Shown: one piece after another, positions 37,756-48,005 of the stretch
Numbering within the stretch: position 1 is the first letter of the stretch
Layout: each line of letters opens with the position of its first letter
Origin: Lottia gigantea
Lineage: Eukaryota > Mollusca > Gastropoda > Lottiidae
Assembly (NCBI RefSeq): GCF_000327385.1
Contig: NW_008711113.1
Span: forward strand, 28,915 to 92,914
Length of the DNA stretch: 64,000 nucleotides
Reading direction: 5' to 3'
Notes under the pieces: generated by a model
What the model saw: the letters and a program-made list of their open reading frames with translations, nothing else
Databases searched by the model: none
Told to the model about the DNA's origin: nothing
Program-made: the position numbers and the translations under genes

Positions 37756-39734
37756 ATGGGTGCTGCTGGAAGTAGAAATTTCCCTCTGTCATCGGTGGAA
37801 CAACAAACGTTACAATCTCAAACAACAACAGATCCAAATGCACCGACGTGGTGGTTTAAACTTTTACTGAAAGGTTCTGGAGTAATTGGTGGCATCGGTA
37901 ATATGTTAAGTTTTCTCTCAAAATGTAAAAAAAGGATATTTTCCAACATTGATAGTAATATTGATTGATTGTAATGAATATCCAATTTATGTTAATTTCG
38001 ATAGATAACATGGTCAATGGTCATGGATATGAACATGGCTTTGCTTCAAAGTCATAGCTTAATGGAATTTCTAATATCTGTTGCTAGCTGAAAGAATTCT
38101 GTTCCATTCAAGGAAGGCCACCAGATGCTTGGCCCTGTCTCCTACAGGCTGTGCACTTTTCAGATCCCTCAACTTGGACAAATTTCCCTCATTGCAAACT
38201 ACATGGCATATACCTGTCTTCATTAACTCAATCAGTTGTAAAAAAGATGGATGTGGAACACCATATTCCCTGTTCGAGACAACAGTTCTGTGGGTTCTAT
38301 GATTTTGAGCCTACATGTTTTTATGCGAATTTCTACTTTTCCTATTTTCAGTGGCAATGATAACTGGTATACTATCATGTATAACTTTAACTCCATTGTG
38401 TTTAGTTGCTGGTATTTTAATGATGTAAGTTATTACTAGTGTAGCTTTGCTTGGATTGTGATCAGTTTTGACCTTATGTGCTTGTCAAACAACATCTGAT
38501 TTGTCAATAATTTATCAAAAATTGAACAAGAACTAAATGGTCGAAATTGGCATAATATGTTAAGACTTGTATAGGGCAAATGGCAGTAGCTGTTGTTATC
38601 TATAAAGTTTTGTTAAATTAAATTAAAATTCAGTTTTTTTGCTTTTTTTTTTAGGTGTATAGGAATGTTTGTGATTATGTTTGAAGCACCATGTTGTTGT
38701 CCTTGGTTAGATTTTATCAATCAAATTAGTGCTTTCTCTGAACGCAGACCACCCTGGCAGAAAGCTTTACTTTATGGACCGTAAGTGAACCCTTTGACAT
38801 TAATTATGGGAAGCTGATTAAGGATCTAGTAGTGATCTGCAGTAAGGTCCTCCAAGAAGCACATATTTTTGTCATACACATACTCTATCGGTACCCATTT
38901 TGCAGTGCCTAGTGAGTTGGATGCTTGCTCTCTAAAATGAAGGTTCAGGGTTAGATCTTGTGTGCAAAAGGCTGTGCACATTCTGGCAAAAGTAATGCCC
39001 ACCTTAATTGCCACGTTAGGTTGAAATCTCGAATTCAAATTATAACTCTGCTTTTCTTTCAAATAATGTGTTGATGGCTTTTTCCAGCATTTAAACCAGT
39101 TTTTTTACTCAATTTCTTTTCAGACCTGCTTTGCTTCCATTTTTTCTGTGTATCTCTGTAACTACATTTTTTGGGTGTGCTCTGATTATGGTTTGTGCTG
39201 TTCTATATGGTATGATGGCACTGGGTAAAAAGTGAGTCAAATTTTTTTCTTTTTTCAAAAATTACGCTATTTGTATTTATGTTGTAAGAAACTGACGGAA
39301 TTGGGAGTACTATTTGGATTTTCTTACTATAATTCCATGTGCAGTGTGCAATGTGTGAAATTTTGGCTGGACAGCGGCACAAGCCTCTTCTATTTGAATT
39401 TCCAACTGTCAAGGAATCTTTAACGTGCACAGCTTATAGCACAAATTATCCCATCCGAACAACAAGACAGTTTTCAATGTCAGCTCCTCCATCCTATATC
39501 ACTGACTTCTAAAGATACAAGTCAATTGAATGAGACGACTCACTTAATTGTTCACATTTTCCGATCAAAAGTGAAAATTTTGCATTCTTCAATATTATAT
39601 ATTACCTTTTCAGGGCCGACAGACAGACTATGATGTTCAATGCCTCGACAGGAACGGTCAAATCAGATGACGTGGAAATGAAAGAGACATTAATCACTAA
39701 CGAGGCTCATCCTGATCTCTACCCACCTCCGTAA
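37756..39734 (+). CDS. CACFD1: Flower protein (calcium channel flower, CACFD1 family), 5 exons
   Basis: Exons: 37756-37897, 38352-38424, 38655-38780, 39124-39231 and 39614-39734, all GT-AG and in phase, giving 189 aa, the usual length for the family. The start is the ATG in AAAATGG. After a polar N-terminus (1-33) come hydrophobic segments at about 36-57 and 60-80. Next is the family signature FEAPCCC (81-87) and RRPPWQKALLYG, then two further membrane segments (117-149) ending VLYGMMALGKK, and a short acidic cytoplasmic tail. Glu82 in the EAPCC motif corresponds to the glutamate proposed as the pore residue in Drosophila Flower. Family members sit on synaptic vesicles and the plasma membrane, couple exocytosis to endocytosis, and mark cell fitness in cell competition in flies; the role here is inferred. 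Introns 2 and 4 hold SINE fragments or repeats but do not disturb splice sites. Confidence 0.93.
38090..38265 (+). repeat. SINE body/tail fragment in Flower intron 1
   Basis: CTACAGGCTGTGCACTTTTC, AGATCCCTCAACTTGGACAA and ATTTCCCTCATTGCAAACTA match the second half of the SINE at 25541. The head is missing. Confidence 0.65.
38886..39012 (+). repeat. Degenerate SINE with tRNA-like head in Flower intron 3
   Basis: GCCTAGTGAGTTGGATGCTT, GCTCTCTAAAATGAAGGTTC and GGGTTAGATC correspond to the A- and B-box head of the SINE. A shortened body (AAAGGCTGTGCACATTCTGG) follows. Confidence 0.55.
39385..39450 (-). repeat. SINE fragment, reverse, in Flower intron 4
   Basis: CCAACTGTCAAGGAATCTTT and AACGTGCACAGCTTATAGCA are the complement of the CTACAGGCTGTGCACG to CGACAGTTG part of the SINE. 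Confidence 0.6.
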
Positions 39735-40021
39735 ATATAAGCCAGAAGGATTATAAAGGGATATACATATACACCTTCAAATTCCTGTAGACTTATTCAG
39801 GAGGGTGCATGCCAATTCCTCTAAAATATCAGTGAACATATTTGGAAGGGATATATGGATTTATTCTAGTCACATGTGTGAAATTATTTGTTTAAAGTGA
39901 CCATAATTGGTTCTTTAAATTCTTCGGAAATTTTTATTGTGGTTATGAGAAATATATTTGGATGCCGATTTGGATAAACTGTGAATATCTGAACCCAATT
40001 TTGCTTATTAGTCAAGACTAT

Positions 40022-40264
40022 TTAAAGGGATTGTAAAGAGATTTTCTAAAATTTTATGTGTAGCGGTATTGATGATGTCATTAATCATGAAGTGTCTTAG
40101 GTGATACAAACATATTTTGAGATTAGTGACGTGATCTAACACTTATTTTTAGTGGAATTGAAGGCACCACAGACGTCTGATTAGAAATTGGAATGGTATA
40201 AATCGATGCTATCAGTGTTCCTGATACACATTAAAAATTTAGAAAACCTCTTTACAATCCTTTT
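40022..40264. mobile_element. Foldback MITE, best copy of its family
   Basis: The ends are inverted copies of one another: AAAGGGATTGTAAAGAGATT at the left, AACCTCTTTACAATCCTTTT at the right, continuing inward for about 40 bases. The inside holds CACAGACGTCTGATTAGAAA, TTGGAATGGTATAAATCGAT and GCTATCAGTGTTCCTGATAC. It is non-coding, about 243 bp. Related pieces lie at 3888-3960, 50214-50402, 54860-54912, 60655-60730 and 62240-62470. The superfamily is not identified because target duplications are unclear. Confidence 0.75.
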
Positions 40265-42690
40265 AGTAAATTTTAAAATTTAACCGCAAAAAATACTGTA
40301 AATTGGCTAAGCAATTTAACCAATCCAAAAATTCTAATTATCAAATCTGTAAAATTGTGTTCAGTTAGTTTGGTGGAGTGTTTTGTGACTATGTGATAGA
40401 AATCCTACTTAGTTATATAAATTAGCTAGCTATATAATGTAGATATGTGTACTAGATATTAAAATGCAGATCTCAATATCTAAAATTTTGTTTCGTGCTA
40501 TTACTGCAGGTTACTACACTTGCCATCGATGATCTGACAAAATTCTTCTTTAAATTGTGTTCCTTGAAATTTTGTCCCTTTGCTGCAATAATGAAATTAA
40601 CCATAACATTCATAGCTATCTCAAAATATACCAAATAAATCAACACATCCCTGACTTTGAATAACAATGTTTTGGTTAGTAACCAAGTATTAAAACAATA
40701 AGATTAGACCAGGCAATTAGTACATAAAAAATCTAACCAAAAATTGGTTACTATCAAAAAATACTTTGAAAAATATGAATTCCCAAATAAACCTCACCAT
40801 GAATATGCTTTTAAGGAAAATATATTTTGGTGCCCCCAAAAGTCATAAAGTGATATTAACTTAGAGTTATATTTAGTATTTATTTGTATATAATGTGGGA
40901 TTTATTAAATAGTGTAGAGCAAGCTAATGTAATCTTTCAAAATTTGTGGCTCATATCAATGAGGCAGAATTCTGTGTTATGTTTGCCATGCATTATGTTT
41001 ATTTAAAAGCTACTTCAAAATTCTTGAAGAAAATAATCTAAAACTATAAAATATGGATTGAAATTAACTGAAATATTAAAGAAATTTTGGGAAAAAATGG
41101 TTAAAATTTACTCTTTTCATTCAAAGGAAAGTTTTTAATGGTTTTTGCCCAAAACAAAGCAAAACCAACACTTTATTTTTGATTTCTGCTTTGGCTTATG
41201 TTATGACATATTGCTAGGTGATTCAATATACAATAAGGGATGTTTGGTTTCTATCACAAAAAAATAGCATTTATATTTACCAGCAAAATTATATTTATTC
41301 ATCATTCCACAATTATTATAAATTAATGACATAGGACCATAATCTCATTTCAATATTTTAACTCATTTAACGCCAAGCCATGACAAGGGTTGTTTCATGG
41401 AGTAAACAATTTATAAACAACCTTATAGGGCAAGGCGATAAGTTTTGACTTTTTCTTGTATTTTATTTATGTTTGTTTGTTAATTTTTTCTTGCCTTATT
41501 TATTTCAAAACTGGCATTACAGATCTCTGAATTGTTAGAGAACTAGGTATCAGATTTTGCATTTGATAAGTGATACAGATAGTGAAATTGTGAGCTAGTT
41601 AAAGATATTGATATGAATAAATGTCTTCAATGGATATACTATTAGCAAGCAAGGAAATAAAATGTTTTATGTCCTAATTTTTTGCTCTAGATTAGGTTAA
41701 TGAATTGTGCATTGCCAAGCAGTGGTAAATTAGGGAAATTTTATGGAAAAAATGTTAATGTTAGCCTGTAATATACTTGGGCCTCTGTATATTGTTTGGT
41801 TTATGGGTATATAAGCACTGCAATGTCTTAAATTCTGTCTAAAAAACCTAATGCCTTTACTGTAGAAATCCCTTGCATTGGCATTGTTATGTTATTTATT
41901 AAATTTTTTATAATTTTTTTTTCTAACTTTGTGGGAGATTTTGTCTAATCTTTGTTAATTTATGGTATTATTATGGTTAAATTTTTGTTATTTATTTTGC
42001 TTTATTCTTACATTTTTCATATTTTATCGTATCATTTTCACGTTCATGAGATTTTAATTGGCTTTAGTTATCATAGAAATATATTGTCTAATTTATATGT
42101 GGCTAGGAACCTTCAGCAGGATACTCAGAGCTGGGCACTGGTCACTGATGACCATAGCTCCTTACTAAGTTGTGAAACCTACTTAAATAGGAACATAACC
42201 TTCATGCTACTTCAAAACTTTCATGCTACCTTCATGCTGCTTCATGCCAACTGACTGAACTTAAAAAGGCCTCATGTAAATTGCATAGCATAGTGGTGTG
42301 TATAGTAATAAAAAACCTATGGCACGACTTCTTGCATAGCAAAAAAACCTCTTAACATAGCAACAAAAACTCCTTGTATAGTTGCCAAAACTTCCAAAGA
42401 TTTCACAAAAAATCTCCCCCATAACCGAAACCTCTGTGCAACCCTCCCGAATGCTTGTTCAAAGACTAAATCATAACATACACAAAAGGACCAATACAAA
42501 AAGCCTAGTTAAGCCATTTTAAGGCTAATCCTGCTTAAGGTTTAAATCACCAAGCATAAGTCATTGTTCACGAGATTAGCATAATAATATATGTATATTG
42601 TAGTAGAGAGAAAATGTAAATTATAATTAAAGAAATTGATATTCATACATTGGGTTTACCTTTCACCCAATCGCCCTCTACCCAACTTCC
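40265..42690. other. AT-rich stretch after Flower, no further gene seen
   Basis: May contain the Flower 3' UTR; several AATAAA signals occur, for example near 41658. Short tracts such as CATAGCAACAAAAACTCCTT near 42360 repeat loosely. No coding frame is convincing. Confidence 0.4.
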
Positions 42691-42699
42691 AAAGAGAAC

Positions 42700-43120
42700 A
42701 TCAATGCCGGTACCTTTTTGTGATTATTTCCAACAGCTATCCTGATAATGTATACTCGAAGCATTTGTCATGAAGCAAGTGTTAAAATACCAGGTAACCC
42801 TGTACGATTGTACCTGTCAACTATTTAATCCACCTTTTGGAAATTTACCCTCATTCCCAACAGCTGTACCAATGATGGACTGTATACTCAAAGCATGTGC
42901 CATTCCTGTCGTTGCACTAGATGACCTTCGACGATTGCAATTGTCAACTTGGTTACCTAATGGGCTGCTAAAATTATCCTAGACTTTTCCTCTGAACACA
43001 TATTTGAAATTTACCCTTCATATCCAAAAGCTGTCCAGACATGATACCTGATGACCCTCCACGATTGTGACTGCCAACCCTATTACCTAATCAATAGCTA
43101 TGATTATCTCAGCCCCTTCC
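42700..43120 (+). repeat. Degenerate tandem repeat, about 165-bp unit, about 3 copies
   Basis: Recurring pieces: CCAACAGCTGTACC, AATTTACCCTCAT, CGATTGCAATTGTCAAC and ACCTAATGGGCTGC with variants near 42730, 42850 and 43020. Non-coding. Confidence 0.6.
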
Positions 43121-43245
43121 TCTGCTTATTGGGATCTTTGGAATATCAAAGGTTAAGCAAAAGACTCTTCGTTTCCATAAATATGTATATTATATAATAA
43201 TAAAACGCACGTGCATAATGCTACATGACCTAAATAGGTTTGTGT

Positions 43246-43563
43246 TTATTTCTTTAAAGAATCTCTAACACTTCCGAGATCCGTCCACATGTGGGTATGG
43301 TAGTCCTTATACAGTGGCATGTTCTTCCATGTGAAATTCTGTTCATCGATGTAACTTGGTGAACGGTACCATATGCCTAGCTTCTGGTCGCTAGAGATGG
43401 TTGGTCTGCCGACTCTTCCAACTATAGATTTGACTCTGTCCACTGGCAATTTGTTTTGACTGGATCTCACGATAGCTACATGGTTTAAGGACATCGGTAA
43501 AGGTGCTTGGTGCACAAATGTCTCTTGCTTGGCAGGAGTCACCCGCGATTGTTCGATATCCAT
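43246..43563 (-). CDS. Small conserved-looking protein, paralogue of the gene at 46190
   Basis: A single open frame of 105 aa, starting at the ATG in CAACATGG (MDIEQSRVTPAKQ) and ending AAG AAA TAA. The stop overlaps an AATAAA signal. The frame stays open upstream of this ATG, but only this start has good context. Its C-terminal half aligns without gaps in the core to the divergent gene at 46190: SIVGRVGRPTISS, then NFTWKNMPLYKDYHTHMW and LGSVRDSLKK. No membrane segment, signal peptide or enzymatic motif is seen; it is basic, with Pro, Tyr and Trp. I do not recognise the family. The size and Pro/Tyr/Arg-rich composition recall small axonemal microtubule-associated proteins, but that is only a guess. 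Confidence 0.72.
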   Translation of the reverse strand: MDIEQSRVTPAKQETFVHQAPLPMSLNHVAIVRSSQNKLPVDRVKSIVGRVGRPTISSDQKLGIWYRSPSYIDEQNFTWKNMPLYKDYHTHMWTDLGSVRDSLKK

Positions 43564-43854
43564 GTTGGAAAATACACACGAAAATTGATGTTTTAAGTAT
43601 ACACTGAAGTATATTTCACTTGGTCTTAACTGCAAAATTCAATGTCCGTCAAATGTTTTCTAATGTTTTTGCAGGATTCAAATACGTCGATTTTCGTATC
43701 TGCAATAAATGACAAGTGTTAACAATCCTCGCAGAAGTCCCAATTTTGGGAAAAGATATGATTTAACAGGTTTGCATCAACTTCTGGTGCGTTACTCTAT
43801 GGCACGAGGTAGCTTTGACTTCTGTCTTAGAAGAGAATCAAGTGCAACTAACTA

Positions 43855-43925
43855 AAGAAATGAAAATGCAACGAAATTGAGTTTTACGCCCTACTTTTTG
43901 CCACCTGACAGCGCTAATGCAGACG
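43855..43925 (-). repeat. SINE 3'-tail fragment, reverse
   Basis: ATTGAGTTTTACGCCCTACT and TTTTGCCACCTGACAGCGCT are the complement of the SINE tail. Confidence 0.5.
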
Positions 43926-43964
43926 TAAACTAGTTTCAGGATAAAGGATGACTTCCGTAAAGAC

Positions 43965-44290
43965 AAATCAATATGACTTCAATCAGAATCAAGAATAAGG
44001 TATGAATTCAATGAGAATTGAAACATTGTGACTTCAATGAGAATTGATGCATAGTGACTTCAATCAGAATCAAACATCGTCATTTCAATGAGAATAGAAC
44101 ATCGTGACTTCAAACAGAATCATTGTAACAATGGCAATGAAAATCAGTCCTGTCTTAAATGAGAATCGAACTCGAAGTATCACGACTTCCAATAAGAAAC
44201 AACATCGTGACTTCAATGAGAAGCAGGCATCGTGAGAATCAAGGAAAAAGTTTCCAGCGATGAAAACGATGAATCGGTGTAATTCAGTCT
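43965..44290 (+). repeat. GACTTCAATGAGAATC minisatellite, first block
   Basis: About ten degenerate copies of a roughly 25-bp unit (GACTTCAATGAGAATC plus GAACATCGT-like linker). It lies between the two divergent paralogous genes. Confidence 0.8.
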
Positions 44291-44539
44291 GTCATACCCA
44301 ATAAGAGGCAAATCAAACCAAAACTTACCATAAGTTGTCCGACCTTTCCTCTAGATGTCGAACTAGACAATGCAACAAGCAATAGTGAGAAACACAACTC
44401 TAAGGTTAATATGTCTCTTATGTAAGAACTAAGTCCAAACTAATCAGATTATTCTGTAAAGGTGTCGACTCCACAATACTGGAAGTTAACCCCGTAATAG
44501 GATTACGCATTGTGTGACGACCGGTTTGGTCTAAATGAG

Positions 44540-44865
44540 AATCCATCGTTGGATTTCAATGAGAATCCACCCTTCTGATTTCAACGAGAATCTGTCCTCT
44601 GACTTCAATCGGAATATATATGAGAATCCATCTTTGGACTTAAATAAGAATCTGCTCAATGACTTCAATGAGGATCGACTTTCTGAATTCAATGAGAATC
44701 CAACATTATGAGTTCAATGAGAATCCACCCGTCTGACTTTGCTGAAAATCCGACATTATGACTTCAATGAGAATCCACCCTTGTGAATTCAATGAGAATC
44801 CAACTTTATGACTTCAATGAGAATCCACCCTTCTGACTTTGATGAAAATCCACTTTTCTTCAACC
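44540..44865 (+). repeat. GACTTCAATGAGAATC minisatellite, second block
   Basis: About twelve copies of the same core with a different linker (CACCCTTCT or CAACATTAT): AATGAGAATCCACCCTTCTG. Separated from the first block by about 250 bases. A run of about twelve G's follows at 44909. Confidence 0.85.
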
Positions 44866-45363
44866 TTTTTGCGTCTTGACATCGCCAGATTTTGCGATTG
44901 AAAAAAAAGGGGGGGGGGGGGAGTGTTCTGTTCTACGATTTCCATCTCACGTCGAAAGCATGCAAGGTGACCCATGCTAGTACTGGGATTAGTCTCGATA
45001 AATCCGGCCTGTTTTGGCATTATGAACAGAGTAATTATGGGCCCAGTAGGTGTATTGTTGAAAAGGATTATAGCTGACACAATAATTAGGACTAATATTC
45101 AGATCAAATTTCCAATGTCTATAAAACTTGAAATTATCCATAAGACTTTACGGTCATCATAACCATACAATCGAAACCGTCTTAAACAGTTTAGTTTGAA
45201 AAAATCTCAGGGAGGGAAGGAGGGATACAAGGAAATGAATGGTGAAACTGTCATACAGAACCTCTTGGCTGCATGGAAGTGATACTTTTTCAGTTACCCT
45301 ACCAATTAAGGGCTGCGGCTGAATTGATTGGAATAATATGTAAAAGGCCAAAATTAGAATCTT

Positions 45364-45545
45364 TTGGAATGCTGTCTAAGCCATATTTTAGATTGCTTAG
45401 CAAGTAATCTTTTGGAATGCTTACCAAGCAAAGTTGTGGAATGCTTACCAGGTAATCTTTTGGAATGCTTACCAGGTAATCTTTTAGAATGCTTATTAAG
45501 TAATCTTTTGGAATGCTTACCAAGCAACCTTTTGGAACGATGTAA
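45364..45545. repeat. 27-bp tandem repeat open on both strands
   Basis: About seven copies of a unit containing CTTTTGGAATGCTTACCAGG. Because 27 is a multiple of three, both strands carry open repeats: plus NLLECLPSN/G, minus KDYLVSIPK. The frames extend only slightly beyond the array, so I regard them as by-products of repetition. Confidence 0.8.
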
Positions 45546-46189
45546 GTTGGTCTCAACCTAAGACTCGCGCATTGTTTTCGAGTTACTTTCTGGCAATCGG
45601 CAAACTCAACAGTTGCGATGAATATATTAATAAATGAGTATTATTTATAATACGGGTAGATTAAGATTAACCAAATCCTTAACTCCAATATACAGTGTAA
45701 TTTAATAGACGTGTTCACAGCCGAAAAGACTCGATCAATACATCAATCCTAGTAAATCACCAACACAATTTGAAGATTTATAGGGGTAATGGTCATACAC
45801 ATAACAGTGTGTTCGAATCCATAGAAGGTAAGTCGGAACTATTGCGAACCATAAAAATAGATGAAACCCATGATCCCTTCTGGATTTTTGGAAGGTTATT
45901 TGCCGCGTCTCAGGACGGCTATAAAACTTAAGAGCGAATGACAAAATTAAGCAAATACAACTGTAGAGGTATCTCTAACGTACAGATCAGGCTTTTCTTT
46001 CCAACCAAATGTCTTTTCTTTGCGTAACTAACAAGGCCTCAAGGTGGCAACCAAAGGTACCAGTGGTAAGAATGAACCCTTGACCTTCAGGTAACTGAAA
46101 AGAGAGTGCAGCGCTCTGGATAAAAACGTGTCCAACCTCACGTTTGATCAGAATTTGTTCCTTGTCTTTCAGTCAGTTATTTGAAGAAG

Positions 46190-46633
46190 ATGGAGAATTC
46201 ATTCCGTTTGGATCCCGGTTCAGTGTATCTGCCGTCACTTCCGGTGTCCGTACCAATCAAAAGTAATTCCAGACCAGCATCAGCACGTTCATTTAATACA
46301 GAAGTGGACCTTTTGTCATTCAGACCGATTTCACCCACGAAACCCAAACTTCTCAACACCGTTGTCTTTGAACATGAACTTGGCGGTATTGTGGATCGAT
46401 TATCCAGATCGACTATGTCGTCAAGGATGAAAAACGCGCGATTTCGACCAAAAGTGACGTTCGTGAGTATGGACTACTATAATTGGAACAGGATGTCCAG
46501 TTTTAAAGAACACCACGGTATGATCTACACTCCAGAAGGAGCTGTTCGGGAATCTTTTAAAAGGACAACTAAGAGACCTTATACTGCTATTCCTCCACAA
46601 TACAGAATACGAATTCCCAAATCTGTTTGGTAG
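46190..46633 (+). CDS. Small conserved-looking protein, paralogue of the gene at 43246
   Basis: A single open frame of 147 aa from the ATG in AAGATGGAG to TAG. A pyrimidine-rich CTTTCAG about 20 bases upstream suggests a 5' UTR exon joined just before the start. The N-terminal half is Ser/Pro-rich (PVSVPIKSNSRPASARSFNT). The C-terminal half has GIVDRLSRSTMSS, YYNWNRMSSFKEHHGMIYTP and GAVRESFKR, position by position like the gene at 43246. A short basic end (RIRIPKSVW) is unique to this copy. No catalytic motif or membrane segment was found. Head-to-head arrangement 2.6 kb apart points to an inverted duplication and possibly shared control. Function is not recognised. Confidence 0.75.
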   Translation: MENSFRLDPGSVYLPSLPVSVPIKSNSRPASARSFNTEVDLLSFRPISPTKPKLLNTVVFEHELGGIVDRLSRSTMSSRMKNARFRPKVTFVSMDYYNWNRMSSFKEHHGMIYTPEGAVRESFKRTTKRPYTAIPPQYRIRIPKSVW

Positions 46634-48005
46634 GTTGGATCGTTCAAAATGGCTGTGGGTAAAGTAAAAAATACAAGTGCTGGTGTCGTGGACTGTGAAG
46701 AACTGATTCGTTGTTTTATAGTAAGAAAGAGACAACCTTTTTTTACAAAGAATATATCTTAGGTTCACGAGGATCCGGACAACCAGCTGGTCCTTGGCAT
46801 TGACCTTTCCCTGACTATCGGATCCCTACTACATAGTTGCATTCTCATGAACTTGATCAAATAATCGCATGGTCTTTTGGACACTGGTATTCTTTGATGT
46901 TTGTCCATATAAAGGATCAGTGTTTCAGGTGATTTTGCTGCTTCAAAAAGAAGTGACTTTTTAAGCCATTTGCTAATGAATGACTCTTAAACGAGAAGTT
47001 TGGTTGTTTGGACTTTCCTTAAAGATGATGTGATGGTAAACTCTCAAATTTTAAACCCTGATGTCCAATCTAAGTAGCGAGAAACTCCAAAGGATCCCGG
47101 AGAAGCCTTTTGGATTTTTCTTCTTTTAAAAGTAGTGTTATCTAAAAACAATGCACAATGTAAAGCATCCTTGTACATATTTGGTTGTCCATTTCACTTT
47201 TTGTTGTTGAATGGTTTCATTGAGAGATGACAAAGACGTTAGAGATTCTTGAAGTCGTGCTGGGAGTCAATGTGTAAAAACGTGTTTCATGTATCGTTCG
47301 TCAATGGCATCAGATCAGACATTTCTGAGAGATACTCATTTCATGCAGTATTATTTAGTTCTTTACTTTCGATTTCGTTAAAAGATACTATAAATACACA
47401 TTACTTTTAATACATATATTTGTGCTTTTCTATTTATTCAGCTTGTATAAGTTTATCATAATTCATATGATTAGGGGTTAGTGGCCTGTGAGATCTTTGG
47501 CAATTGAAGGAATTCGAGACTGAATTGAAAAGCATTTGTTATATCTACTAACTTATGATCCTCCGGAAGAGTCACATTTGACTGGTGAATCAATGGCAAT
47601 GAGAGTTTAAAATTCGGCAATAAAACTGGATAATTATCCTAAGATTTACAGCTTATATTTTTATTCTATTTAACAGCTGATAGAACTCAATTCCCGTTAT
47701 CTGTGTCACTTTTCATAATGAACATCTGAATTCTAGTTTGTCTGCAATTGCAACTAAGTAAATAAATTAACAATTGTGTAGTGATATCTGTTCTATCTGC
47801 TTTGATAAATAGCAATTGCTTGGAGACGTGGACTGTCCTATTGTCCTCTTTTCGCCTCTTCAAGCATTCAGTATCATTTAATAATTACACAAAACTTAAG
47901 TCAAATTTCCATTCCGAAAAGTGGTACAGGCAACTGAAATTCAATTCTATCACCTGGTAGAAGAAAATTTAAAACCGCTATAATCCCCAAAAATTCAAAC
48001 CATTA
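46634..48005. other. Intergenic, no gene seen
   Basis: Probable 3' UTR of the 46190 gene followed by spacer; AATACA/AATAAA-like signals occur near 47390-47420. The next gene ends on the opposite strand, so the two are convergent. Confidence 0.45.
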
